Part shown: positions 52,322 to 60,892 of the stretch, one piece after another | Position numbering within the stretch: the stretch's first letter is position 1 | Layout of the letters: each line of letters begins with the position of its first letter | Source: UBA2020 sp964551435 | GTDB lineage: Bacteria > Pseudomonadota > Alphaproteobacteria > Micavibrionales > UBA2020 | Assembly (NCBI GenBank): GCA_964551435.1 | Contig: CAZKBS010000007.1 | Location: forward strand, 1 to 64,000 | DNA length: 64,000 nucleotides | Direction: 5' to 3' | Position numbers and translations under genes: made by a program | Notes under the pieces: generated by a model | What the model saw: the letters and a program-made list of their open reading frames with translations, nothing else | The model's database searches: none | Told to the model about the DNA's origin: nothing

Positions 52322-53964
52322 AATTATTTGGCAGCAAAGACGACCAGGAACAGGAAGACGTTTTCGCCGAAGAAGTTGAAAACAGCGGTGTTGCCGATGA
52401 GGGTTTCGAAGTGTCCGATGATGGCTTTGCCGACAACGCAGCGGGCGCACTCAGCGCCCCTAGCCGTGATGTGAATACGGGCGGCGGCAAAAGCAAAAAA
52501 GGCCTTTTGCTCGGCGTCCTCGGCTTGCTGCTCGCGGGTGGCGGGGGCGGTGCCTATTACCTTACGATGATGCAGGAGGCGGCGGATGTGCCGCGCGTCG
52601 CCAGGGTGTTGACGCCTGCGACCGCAACCGATACGGCGGCTGCGCCAGCTGTGCCGCCTACCGTGGATGTGACGGCGCAGATTATCGGCGAAGCGCCGCC
52701 GATGCCCGAAGTGCCGCAAGATACGGCGCAGGACACACTGCTGGCGAATGCTGAAACGTCTTTGTCCGCAACCGATACGGCGACAGCCGCTGCCACCGCT
52801 GATGCGGCAGCCGCCCCCGTTGACCCCTTCGCTGAACTGGGTGCGCCGCCCGCAGATGCGGCGGTGCCTGCCGAAGCGGCGGCAACCGAAGCGGCACCTG
52901 CGAATACGGCGTCGCCTGTGACCCCCGCGCCGGACGCGCTGGCGGCAGCCCCGGAATTGCCTGATGAGGGTCCGATGACGGAAAGTTTTGCCCCGATTTC
53001 CGCGCCCGAAGCGCCTGCGGCCAAGACGGAGTCCGCCGACGTGAATGCGCCGAAAGAAGATTTGCCGATGCCGCGCATGCTTGAAACGCAGGTTCCTGCT
53101 CCGGATGCGCTGCAAGTTTCAGGTAATGGTGCCGTCACCGGCGCCACGACCGCATCGCAAGGCGGCGCCGTGAGTGGCGCAACGACGGCGCCCTCCAATG
53201 CCGAAAAGGCAATCGTTGAAAACGCGGCCGTGCTCAACCAGCTGAGCGCGCCTGCGGCGGCGACGGCTGCCGATCCGGCGGCTGCGGGGCGGACGGTCAA
53301 TGAAATTCTCGGCGCGGGTGGCGGCGCACAGGAAGCCATCGTGCGTCCGATGCCTGACAGCTACGTTGTCGTGCGCAAGGAAACCGACGGCAGCGCCCTC
53401 GCTGCGCGTCTCAAACAGGCCCGTAGCGCGCTGATGAACAACAACGACATGGCGGCGCTTCAAATCTTCAACGAGATGTACCAGGACTACCCGCGCGACA
53501 ACCGTGTTGCGATGGGCCGTGCTTTGTCGATGCAAAAACTCGGACAGTACGATCAGGCGCTGGGCGCTTATGAGGAAATTCTCGAAAAAGACCCCAAGAA
53601 CCTCGAAGCGCTGACGAACATGCTGGGCATTCTCAAACAGCAAAACCCTTCTCTCGCGCTTGAAAAACTCGGCGAGCTGCGTGAAGCCTATCCCTTTAAT
53701 GCGGATATCGCCGCGCAGCTGGGCGTTGCCTATGCGTCAATGCAATCCTATGCGGAGGCGCTGAAGTATTTCGATATCGCCGATGCGCTGAAGCCCGGCA
53801 ACGGCTATGTCATGTACAACCGCGCCGTCGCGCTTGACCGCATGGGGCAGGAAGAAAAAGCAGCTGCTGTCTACAGGCTTATCGTGCGCCTCGCCGCCGA
53901 AGGAGCGCTGAAAGAGCCGGTACCGGTCGAGGTTATCCGCCAGCGTTTGTCCACCATGCGTTAA
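52318..53964 (+). CDS. Membrane-anchored TPR protein (MshN-like)
   Basis: A 548-residue bitopic protein. An acidic cytoplasmic tail (1-50) leads to one membrane helix (about 62-84), a long Ala/Pro/Thr/Glu-rich periplasmic linker (about 85-345) and a C-terminal set of tetratricopeptide repeats (about 360-548), including LKQARSALMNNNDMAALQIF, LGQYDQALGAYEEIL and MQSYAEALKYFDIADAL. The layout is that of MshN. Translationally coupled to the ABC ATPase by an ATGA overlap. The linker reads as low-complexity sequence with extreme codon bias toward GCG and CCG. Confidence 0.7.
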   Translation: MKLFGSKDDQEQEDVFAEEVENSGVADEGFEVSDDGFADNAAGALSAPSRDVNTGGGKSKKGLLLGVLGLLLAGGGGGAYYLTMMQEAADVPRVARVLTPATATDTAAAPAVPPTVDVTAQIIGEAPPMPEVPQDTAQDTLLANAETSLSATDTATAAATADAAAAPVDPFAELGAPPADAAVPAEAAATEAAPANTASPVTPAPDALAAAPELPDEGPMTESFAPISAPEAPAAKTESADVNAPKEDLPMPRMLETQVPAPDALQVSGNGAVTGATTASQGGAVSGATTAPSNAEKAIVENAAVLNQLSAPAAATAADPAAAGRTVNEILGAGGGAQEAIVRPMPDSYVVVRKETDGSALAARLKQARSALMNNNDMAALQIFNEMYQDYPRDNRVAMGRALSMQKLGQYDQALGAYEEILEKDPKNLEALTNMLGILKQQNPSLALEKLGELREAYPFNADIAAQLGVAYASMQSYAEALKYFDIADALKPGNGYVMYNRAVALDRMGQEEKAAAVYRLIVRLAAEGALKEPVPVEVIRQRLSTMR

Positions 53965-53970
53965 TAGCGC

Positions 53971-54780
53971 ATGCCGGATTTTTTCGCCGAGCTGCCGCCT
54001 TTTTTTTATTACATGACCACGGTTTTGCTGGGCCTGTGTCTTGGCAGTTTTGCCACGGCGCTGGCCTGGCGTTTGCCGCGCGGCATTTCGATGACGGCAA
54101 AGGCGCGGTCCGCCTGTGCGGCTTGCGGGCAAGATCTTTCTGCACGTGATCTCGTGCCGCTATTGTCGTGGATTTTTTTGCGTGGACGATGCCGCCATTG
54201 CGCCGCGCGCGTCGGCTGGCAATATCCTTTGATTGAACTTTCAACGCTGGGGCTTTGTCTGGCGCTGCATATTGCTTTCGGTTTTTCCGCCGTGACGCTT
54301 TGTGCTTTCGTCATCGCGCCGGTGCTTGCCGCGATGACGGATATCGATTTCCGTTACAAGATTTTGCCCGATGTGCTGAATGGGGTGCTGGCGTTGGCGG
54401 GGTTTGCCGCGATTGTCGCGGCATCTCTGGCGGCATTTGATGGTCCGGCGCACGCGGCCACGATGCTGGGGCAGGCACTGCTTGCCGCGATTCTCTATGG
54501 TGGGCTTGCGTGGGGGCTGCGGTTTTTATTTCTGAAGCTGATGCGCAAGGAAGCGCTCGGTCTTGGCGATGTTAAGTTTTTTGCGGCGGCGGGCGTATGG
54601 CTTGGATTGTCGCCCGATACGCTGGCCGCATTTTTGATGCTGTCGGGCGTTTTCGGCGTGCTGATTGCCTTGCTGTGGCGCAGATGTACGGGCGAGGCGG
54701 AGTTTCCTTTCGGTCCCGCGCTCATCGCCTCTTTCCTGTGCGTGCTGTTCTGGCGCGGGCTTTATTTTGTTGTCATATAA
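53971..54780 (+). CDS. pilD: Prepilin peptidase (A24 family)
   Basis: Inner-membrane aspartic protease that cleaves prepilin leaders and methylates the new N-terminus. The 269-residue protein has the N-terminal domain with two Cys pairs, CAACGQDL (about 48) and CRHCAARVGWQYPLIEL (about 72), then the peptidase core with catalytic aspartates in MTDIDFRYKILPD (about 121-133) and GLGDVKFFAAAG (about 195-206). Seven to eight helices. Processes the pilins encoded at 62436 and 63454. Start 6 bases after the TPR gene, without an obvious ribosome binding site. Confidence 0.93.
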   Translation: MPDFFAELPPFFYYMTTVLLGLCLGSFATALAWRLPRGISMTAKARSACAACGQDLSARDLVPLLSWIFLRGRCRHCAARVGWQYPLIELSTLGLCLALHIAFGFSAVTLCAFVIAPVLAAMTDIDFRYKILPDVLNGVLALAGFAAIVAASLAAFDGPAHAATMLGQALLAAILYGGLAWGLRFLFLKLMRKEALGLGDVKFFAAAGVWLGLSPDTLAAFLMLSGVFGVLIALLWRRCTGEAEFPFGPALIASFLCVLFWRGLYFVVI

Positions 54781-54899
54781 CCTTGCGGGCGTCCGGCGGG
54801 GAGATGCGTCTTAATTATTTACCCTTTTTTCAACTTATGCCGCTAATCTTGTACAGGGGATACAGGTTTGCGGCGGCCGCGCCGCTTCACAACGCGGCA

Positions 54900-54928
54900 T
54901 TGCCCTGCGCGTCTGGCGGGCATATATA
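54900..54928 (+). promoter_or_regulatory. Candidate promoter of pilT
   Basis: TTGCCC (54900-54905), 17 bases, TATATA (54923-54928), in the 176-base gap between prepilin peptidase and pilT. The matches are fair, the spacing ideal. Confidence 0.45.
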
Positions 54929-54956
54929 AAGACAAGCTGTCAAAGGGGGCTTTTCC

Positions 54957-56153
54957 GTGGAAATTACCGAACTTTTGAAATTCACGCTTGATAACAAGGG
55001 CTCCGACTTGCACCTCGCCGGGGGCAACCAGCCGATTGTGCGTATCGACGGTGAATTGCAGCGCATCAAGACCGACCCGCTGACGCCCGACCAGATTCGC
55101 GCGATGCTGTTTTCGATCATGACCGAAGAACAGCGCGCCGTGTACGAACGCGAGCTTGAGCATGACTTCGCTATCTCCCTCGGCGCCGATGCCCGTTTTC
55201 GTGTGAACGCCTTTACCAACCGCGCGGGATCCGCTGCGGTTCTTCGCGTCATTCCGACCAAAATCCCGACGATGGAGCAGCTCGACCTGCCGCCCGTTAT
55301 GCGCCGCCTGGCCGAACTTGAAAAAGGTCTTGTGCTGGTGACGGGCCCGACCGGTTCGGGTAAGTCGACCACGCTGGCGTCGATGATCAACCACATCAAT
55401 GAAAACTACGCCGCGCACATCCTGACCGTCGAGGACCCGGTGGAATTTTTCCATCCCTCCAAACGCGCGCTGGTCAACCACCGCGAGGTCGGCAACGATA
55501 CCCGCAGTTTCTCGCGCGCACTCAAAAGCGCGCTGCGTGAAGACCCGGACGTCATTCTGGTGGGTGAGATGCGCGACCATGAAACGATTTCACTTGCGCT
55601 GACGGCTGCGGAAACGGGGCACCTTGTGTTCGGTACCCTGCACTCCAACACCGCATCCAAAACCATCGACCGTATTATCGACGTGTTCCCCGCTGCGGAA
55701 AAAGAAATGGTCCGCGCGATGCTTTCAAGCTCCATTCAGGGGATTATTTCGCAAACGCTGCTGCCGAAAGAGGGTGGCGGACGTGTGGCGGCGCATGAAA
55801 TCATGGTCGGTTCCAACGCCGTTCGTAACCTGATCCGTGAAAACCAGCTGGCGCAGATTTACTCGATGATCCAGACCGGCTCGCGCTACGGCATGCAGAC
55901 GATGGAAGACTCGGTAAACGACCTTCTTGAAAGCGGTCTGATTTCCGCCGAAACCGCGCACAACGCGCTCAAGAGCGGTGCCGAGGATACGGCAGAACAA
56001 TCCGAGGGTACGCAGGCCGTGGCCGCGACCAAGGCACCGCCGCCCGCCGCACCGCCCAAGAAAAGCCCTATCCTTGGCGGCATGAAACCGGCGCCTGCGC
56101 CGGCTCCTGTCAAAAATGAAGAGGGCGAGCCTGACGGAGGTTATTCGTTTTGA
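54957..56153 (+). CDS. pilT: Pilus retraction ATPase PilT
   Basis: Hexameric ATPase that depolymerises pili for twitching or DNA uptake. GTG start at 54957 behind AGGGGG. The 398 residues carry LKFTLDNKGSDLHLAGG (PilT N-domain), Walker A GPTGSGKSTTLAS (about 129-141), the Asp box, Walker B EDPDVILVGEMRD (about 199-211), and AAETGHLVFGTLHSNTA, the PilT His box. A Pro/Ala tail of about 55 residues (from 345) is longer than the usual PilT C-terminus and unlike the conserved AIRNLIRE region before it. Stop overlaps the next start. Confidence 0.93.
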   Translation: MEITELLKFTLDNKGSDLHLAGGNQPIVRIDGELQRIKTDPLTPDQIRAMLFSIMTEEQRAVYERELEHDFAISLGADARFRVNAFTNRAGSAAVLRVIPTKIPTMEQLDLPPVMRRLAELEKGLVLVTGPTGSGKSTTLASMINHINENYAAHILTVEDPVEFFHPSKRALVNHREVGNDTRSFSRALKSALREDPDVILVGEMRDHETISLALTAAETGHLVFGTLHSNTASKTIDRIIDVFPAAEKEMVRAMLSSSIQGIISQTLLPKEGGGRVAAHEIMVGSNAVRNLIRENQLAQIYSMIQTGSRYGMQTMEDSVNDLLESGLISAETAHNALKSGAEDTAEQSEGTQAVAATKAPPPAAPPKKSPILGGMKPAPAPAPVKNEEGEPDGGYSF

Positions 56154-57271
56154 GCGGCGTTGCGATCTACGCATACCTGAACGAGATGATCAAGAAAGAG
56201 GCCTCCGACCTCTATCTGACGGTCGGCGTTGCCCCGACCTTGCGCATCAAGGACGATCTTCTCAAACTCGGCGAACAGGTCCTACAGGAAGAAGACGTGC
56301 AGGCGATGCTCAATGAAGTGTTGACCAGTCGCCAGCGGCGCGAATTTGATTCAAACATGGAGCTGAACCTTGCTTTTGACATGGGCAAGGAAGGGCGTTT
56401 TCGCGTCAACGTCATGCGCCAGCGTCAGCATACCGGTTTGGTCATCCGCCGTATTACCAGCAAGATCCCGAGCTTTGAAGCGCTGCGCTTGCCCAAAATT
56501 CTTGAGAAACTGTCGGTGGAAAAGCGCGGGCTTATCATGGTCTGCGGGGTTACATCGTCGGGCAAGTCGACAACCTTGGCCTCGATGGTGGACTACCGCA
56601 ATACCAACATGGATGGTCATATCGTCACCATTGAAGATCCGATTGAATACTATCACGAACACAAGCGCGCGATTATCACGCAGCGCGAGGTCGGCATCGA
56701 TACTGCATCTTATCATATCGCGCTTAAAAACGCGTTGCGCCAGAAACCCGACGTTATCATGGTCGGCGAGGTGCGTGACTTCGAGGTGATGGAGCAGACG
56801 ATCGCCGCCGCCGAAACCGGCCACCTGTGTCTGGCGACGATTCACACCAACAACGCATCGCAGGCGGTAGAACGTATCATCAACCTCTTCCCCGAAGACC
56901 GTCAGCAGCAGGTACGTATTGCCTTGGCCATGAACCTGCGGGCCATCATCGCCCAACGTCTTGTCCGCGCGGTCGACGGCGGCATGGTCGTGGCCATGGA
57001 AATCCTGCTGAACGAAGCCTTGATCCGCGAGCTTATCCTTAAAGGCGAGACGACGAAAATCAGAGAAGTTCTGGTAAATGGCGGCGCAGCCGGCATGATC
57101 TCTTTCGACCAGTCGATTTTCAAACTGTTTACCGAAGGGATTATTTCTGAAAAAACAGCGATTGCTGAATCCGACGTCCAGACGGATATGAAAATGAAAA
57201 TTCAGCAATTCAAGCTCAGCACTGGCTCCAAAGACATGGCGAGCGTTGACACGTCCAAACTGTCTCTGTAA
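56150..57271 (+). CDS. pilU: PilU-type retraction ATPase
   Basis: Second PilT-family ATPase, 373 residues. A TTG start at 56150, in a TTGA overlap with the pilT stop and preceded by GGAGG, is used; the next ATG (56186) has no ribosome binding site. Begins AYLNEMIKKEASDLYLTVG; Walker A reads GVTSSGKSTTLAS (about 126-138), with VTSSGKST as in PilU; Walker B is QKPDVIMVGEVRD (about 199-211). The short C-terminal region after ELILKGETTKIREVL fits PilU. Two retraction-type ATPases in tandem, pilT then pilU, is the common order. Confidence 0.9.
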   Translation: MSGVAIYAYLNEMIKKEASDLYLTVGVAPTLRIKDDLLKLGEQVLQEEDVQAMLNEVLTSRQRREFDSNMELNLAFDMGKEGRFRVNVMRQRQHTGLVIRRITSKIPSFEALRLPKILEKLSVEKRGLIMVCGVTSSGKSTTLASMVDYRNTNMDGHIVTIEDPIEYYHEHKRAIITQREVGIDTASYHIALKNALRQKPDVIMVGEVRDFEVMEQTIAAAETGHLCLATIHTNNASQAVERIINLFPEDRQQQVRIALAMNLRAIIAQRLVRAVDGGMVVAMEILLNEALIRELILKGETTKIREVLVNGGAAGMISFDQSIFKLFTEGIISEKTAIAESDVQTDMKMKIQQFKLSTGSKDMASVDTSKLSL

Positions 57272-57350
57272 CAATGTGTTGCTTTAAGCGTCTCTCTTGG
57301 GGCGCGGCCTGAAGCGCCCGCAACACATTGAAAAACCGGATATTGCCGCC

Positions 57351-59198
57351 ATGATCTCTTTTTCCTCCGGCTTCGGCCGTCGTGCCGCCCGTCTTGTGGT
57401 TACCGTCGGGCTCGCGACGATCTTGGCCAGCTGCCAGCTTGCCAAAAATCAATTCGTAGATCATGACCGCAGTGCAGAAGCCAGCAAGCAGATGTACCGT
57501 GATTTACTGGCTCCGTCCTATCTGCCGCCTGAAGATAAACCGAATATTCCTGATTTCCAGCCTGTCGTTTCGACCCCGGCCGAACTGCAACTGCCGTCAC
57601 CGCTGGTGACGGTGTCGGTGAACCAGACGGTATCGCTGCGTGATCTGATGTTTGAACTGGCGCATCAGGCCGATGTGGATATCGAACTTGATCCGCAAAT
57701 CCGCGGTTCGATTATTTTTACGGCGCGTGAACGTCCGTTCAATCAGGTTATTGACCGTATTTGCGAAATGTCCGGCCTGCGCTACCGCTACGAAAACGAC
57801 GTGCTGCGTGTGGAGCTGGATCGCCCGTATGTCAAAAACTACTCGGTTGACTACATTGCTTCCGCCCGCAAACAAACAAGCTCCATCTCGACGGATATTT
57901 CTCTGAGCTCTGCTGCCGGCGATACGACGGAAACCAGCTCGGGCAGCGGCTCGACGTCGTCGGTTTCCTCCAGCCTTGAAGGAGACTTGTGGAAAGAGCT
58001 CTCCGATGGGCTTGAGCAAATTCTGACGGCGTCCGATACGCAGGTCACGCTGGCTACCACGCGCGATCCGGTTGCCCAGCCTGTGAACCCGCTGCCGCCG
58101 CCGCAGCCGTATAACCCGGAAGATCCCAACTCAGTTCCGCCGCCGCGCCCGGGCGATGCGCGTGTTGCGCCGCTACCGGCGGCCAGCTCGCCGACGCTCA
58201 ACATTTCGACACCTGCGGCCGAGCCGCTGGTGCCGAATGCGCCTGCGACCTTCGCCATCACCAAGCAGTCTGGCATCGTCAGCGTGTTCGCGTCTGATCG
58301 GCAGCACAAACTGGTCAAGAAATTCCTTGATGCGTTTCGTCTGCGTGCGACGACGCTGGTTTTGATCGAAGCCAAGGTTCTGCAAGTCGACCTCAATGAT
58401 GAATTCGCGACGGGTATTGACTGGAGCCAGTTGAACCTCACTGGCCTTGCGACAGTCACAGGTAGCTTCCCGCTGCCGTCACTGACGCCGACGCCGAGTG
58501 GTACCTTCGCCGGCGCCATCAAGGCGGGTGACGTCCGCGCCGCCGTTCAGGCGATCAGCCGCTTTGGCACGGTGCGCGCGTTGTCCAGCCCGCGCGTGAC
58601 GGTGCTGAACAACCAGCCGGCGATTGTCAACGTTTCGCAGAACAACGTGTATTTCGAATTTGACGTTCAGATTACTGAAGGCACGACCGATCTGGCGCCG
58701 CGTATTGCCATCGACAGCACCCAGAAGGGTATCCCCGAGGGCGTGCTGTTGACGGTGGTGCCGACGGCAAACCCGGATACGGGTGAAATTCTGCTGACCG
58801 TGCGTCCGTCGATTTCGAAAATCACCGGCTTCATTCAGGATCCGACGATTCCGCTCGCGCTGGTGTTCAACAACCTCGACCCATCGAACGCGCCGCCGAA
58901 CCAGATTCCGGAGGTCGCTGTGCAGGAAATCGATTCCGTTATGCGCATCCAGTCTGGCCAGATCATGGTCATGGGGGGGCTGATGCGGGATTCGAACTCC
59001 GTCGAGACGCAGGGTATTCCTGTATTGTCTGACATCCCGCTTTTGGGCAAGGCGTTCAGCAGCCATTTCGACCGTGTGGAAAAGTCGGAACTTGTCATTT
59101 TCGTCAAGGCGCAGATTATCCCTGCGTCGAACGTGGATGACATGGACCGCAAGCTTTACACCACCTTCGGTCAGGACCGCCGCCCAGCCCGCATGTAA
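57351..59198 (+). CDS. Secretin (PilQ/MshL-like lipoprotein)
   Basis: Outer-membrane channel for pilus or substrate. The start at 57351 (MISFSSGFGRR) gives a lipoprotein signal with lipobox LASC (Cys about 23). The 615-residue product has an N-terminal STN-like domain (VSLRDLMFELAHQADVDIEL), an N1-type domain (YSVDYIASARKQTSS), a Pro/Ser/Thr linker (about 185-280), then the secretin core with VLQVDLNDEFATGIDWSQL, RALSSPRVTVLNNQPAIVNV and VMGGLMRDSNSVETQGIPVL, ending in the beta-barrel region. The domain order and the middle linker resemble MshL. No PilQ AMIN domain is visible. Confidence 0.9.
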   Translation: MISFSSGFGRRAARLVVTVGLATILASCQLAKNQFVDHDRSAEASKQMYRDLLAPSYLPPEDKPNIPDFQPVVSTPAELQLPSPLVTVSVNQTVSLRDLMFELAHQADVDIELDPQIRGSIIFTARERPFNQVIDRICEMSGLRYRYENDVLRVELDRPYVKNYSVDYIASARKQTSSISTDISLSSAAGDTTETSSGSGSTSSVSSSLEGDLWKELSDGLEQILTASDTQVTLATTRDPVAQPVNPLPPPQPYNPEDPNSVPPPRPGDARVAPLPAASSPTLNISTPAAEPLVPNAPATFAITKQSGIVSVFASDRQHKLVKKFLDAFRLRATTLVLIEAKVLQVDLNDEFATGIDWSQLNLTGLATVTGSFPLPSLTPTPSGTFAGAIKAGDVRAAVQAISRFGTVRALSSPRVTVLNNQPAIVNVSQNNVYFEFDVQITEGTTDLAPRIAIDSTQKGIPEGVLLTVVPTANPDTGEILLTVRPSISKITGFIQDPTIPLALVFNNLDPSNAPPNQIPEVAVQEIDSVMRIQSGQIMVMGGLMRDSNSVETQGIPVLSDIPLLGKAFSSHFDRVEKSELVIFVKAQIIPASNVDDMDRKLYTTFGQDRRPARM

Positions 59199-59242
59199 AC
59201 GGAGCTTTGGCTCCGCGATATTCTTTGCCAAGGGGTGAACTT

Positions 59243-60064
59243 ATGGTTTCACGTCCGCTTATCGGATTCATTCTAACAGCCGCTCTCCGCGATAAATTGG
59301 TCTTGACGCTGATGCTCATGATCATGCTGGGCGCGGGGATGTCGGTATTTCTGGGATCTTCCGGCATGACGGAGCAGGAAAGCTTCGCGGTTGTCTTTGG
59401 CGCAGGGGGGCTGCGCTTCCTCGGCGTACTCGGGATTGTGCTATTCGTGTGTTTTTATATGCGCCGCGCGTTCGAAACCAAAGAAGTCGAATTCATGCTA
59501 TCCCGTCCGGTGTCGCGCATGACGTTCCTTTTCAGTCATGCAGCGGCTTTTATGTTGATTGCGCTGGCGGTGGCGGCGGCGGTCGGCGCGGCGGTGTTTT
59601 TTCTGGGCAAACCGAATACGCAGGGTTTTGTCGTCTGGTTTCTCAGCATCGGCATTGAAAACGTGATTATGGCGGTAACGGCGCTGTTCTTTTCGATGGT
59701 GCTGTCGAGCGCGGCGGGTGCGGCGCTGGCGACGCTCGGGTTTTATGTGCTGTGCCGTCTGATCGGTATGCTGTTGGGGATTGCTGCGCAGCCGCCGGAT
59801 AATATCGTCTTCGCGCTTTTGAACAATTTGATGGATGTTATTTCGATTATCGTGCCGCGCTTGGATATCATGGGCCAAACGTCGTGGCTGGTGTACGGTG
59901 TTGATGGTGCCGGTGGTGTTGCGCTCGGTGAAAAAGCAAGCGCCTATGCCGTGGCGCTGGTCGAAAACCTCGGGGTCGGCGGATTCATTCTTGCGCAGGG
60001 CGTGGTTTTCATCGCGCTTCTGATCGCTGCCGCCGCGTTCGATTTTGTACGTCGGGAATTCTGA
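59243..60064 (+). CDS. ABC-2 type permease, likely partner of 51539 ATPase
   Basis: A 273-residue membrane protein with six hydrophobic segments and no cysteine-rich or periplasmic domain. The start at 59243 (MVSRPLIGFILTAAL) follows AAGGGG. KEVEFMLSRPVSRMTFLFSH (about 80-99) is the cytoplasmic loop motif typical of ABC-2 permeases of the NosY/YhaP type, which use CcmA-like ATPases such as the one at 51539-52321. The two are 7 kb apart within the same directional locus. Its stop overlaps the next start by 1 base (TGATG). Confidence 0.8.
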   Translation: MVSRPLIGFILTAALRDKLVLTLMLMIMLGAGMSVFLGSSGMTEQESFAVVFGAGGLRFLGVLGIVLFVCFYMRRAFETKEVEFMLSRPVSRMTFLFSHAAAFMLIALAVAAAVGAAVFFLGKPNTQGFVVWFLSIGIENVIMAVTALFFSMVLSSAAGAALATLGFYVLCRLIGMLLGIAAQPPDNIVFALLNNLMDVISIIVPRLDIMGQTSWLVYGVDGAGGVALGEKASAYAVALVENLGVGGFILAQGVVFIALLIAAAAFDFVRREF

Positions 60065-60852
60065 TGAACGGCGCCCAGCTTCGGTTTCGGATCAACCTGT
60101 TTCTCGCGCTGGCGCTGGCGGTCAATGTTGCCTTTTGGTTCGGCGCGCATGAAACCTTTGCGCAGTGGGGTAACGTCCCGCCCGTGCCCACCAAGAACGG
60201 CGCGCGCGCCATGACGCTCGGTGATGAGCAGTTTTCCTACCGTTTCGGTGCCATCACGCTTCAGAACCTTGGGAATTCCGGCGGCCGTGTGACGGCTGTC
60301 AAAGACTACGACTACAATAAACTCGGACAGTGGTTCTGGCTTTTGAATGATCTTGATCCGGCTTCCAATCATGTGCCGATGATGGCGGCCTATTATTTCG
60401 GCGCGACGCAAAAACCCGAAGATGTGGCGGTGGTGGTAAAATACCTCGGTGCCATCGGCCAGAACCCCGCAGGCAATAAGTGGCGCTGGCTGGTACATGC
60501 CATTTTTCTTGCGCGCCACCGGATGGATAATCTGGGACTCGCGCTGGATATGGCCTATACCCTGAGCCGCATGGAACCTGTCGGCGATGTGCTGCCCGCT
60601 TGGGCGCGGCAGATGCCTGCCTTTGTTCTGGCCGAGCAGGGGGAGAAGCAAAGCGCACGCAAAATCATCGAGGAAATTCTGATGACGGCGACGGGGTTGC
60701 ATCCCAACGAAGTGAATTTCATGCGCGATTATTTGGTTGAGGAAATGGGCGTCCCCGAACAGGAAGTCCGCCAGATCATAAACATGCGCGGCGCGGATTT
60801 GACGCGCGGCGCGGATGACGTGACGTCAAGTCTGCCAGCGCCCATGCCCTGA
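60064..60852 (+). CDS. Hypothetical membrane-anchored helical-repeat protein
   Basis: A 262-residue protein of unknown function. It has a signal anchor at about 9-29 (FRINLFLALALAVNVAFWFGAH) and a periplasmic or cytoplasmic helical domain (about 80-230) with WFWLLNDLDPASNHVPMMAAYY and LALDMAYTLSRMEPVGDVLPAW, TPR/SEL1-like spacing that suggests helical repeats. The start overlaps the permease stop by 1 base, so it is likely to be a third component of the ABC system. Confidence 0.65.
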   Translation: MNGAQLRFRINLFLALALAVNVAFWFGAHETFAQWGNVPPVPTKNGARAMTLGDEQFSYRFGAITLQNLGNSGGRVTAVKDYDYNKLGQWFWLLNDLDPASNHVPMMAAYYFGATQKPEDVAVVVKYLGAIGQNPAGNKWRWLVHAIFLARHRMDNLGLALDMAYTLSRMEPVGDVLPAWARQMPAFVLAEQGEKQSARKIIEEILMTATGLHPNEVNFMRDYLVEEMGVPEQEVRQIINMRGADLTRGADDVTSSLPAPMP

Positions 60853-60892
60853 CGGCGCATGTTGCGTCACGCGGATAACCGGATGATGAGGA

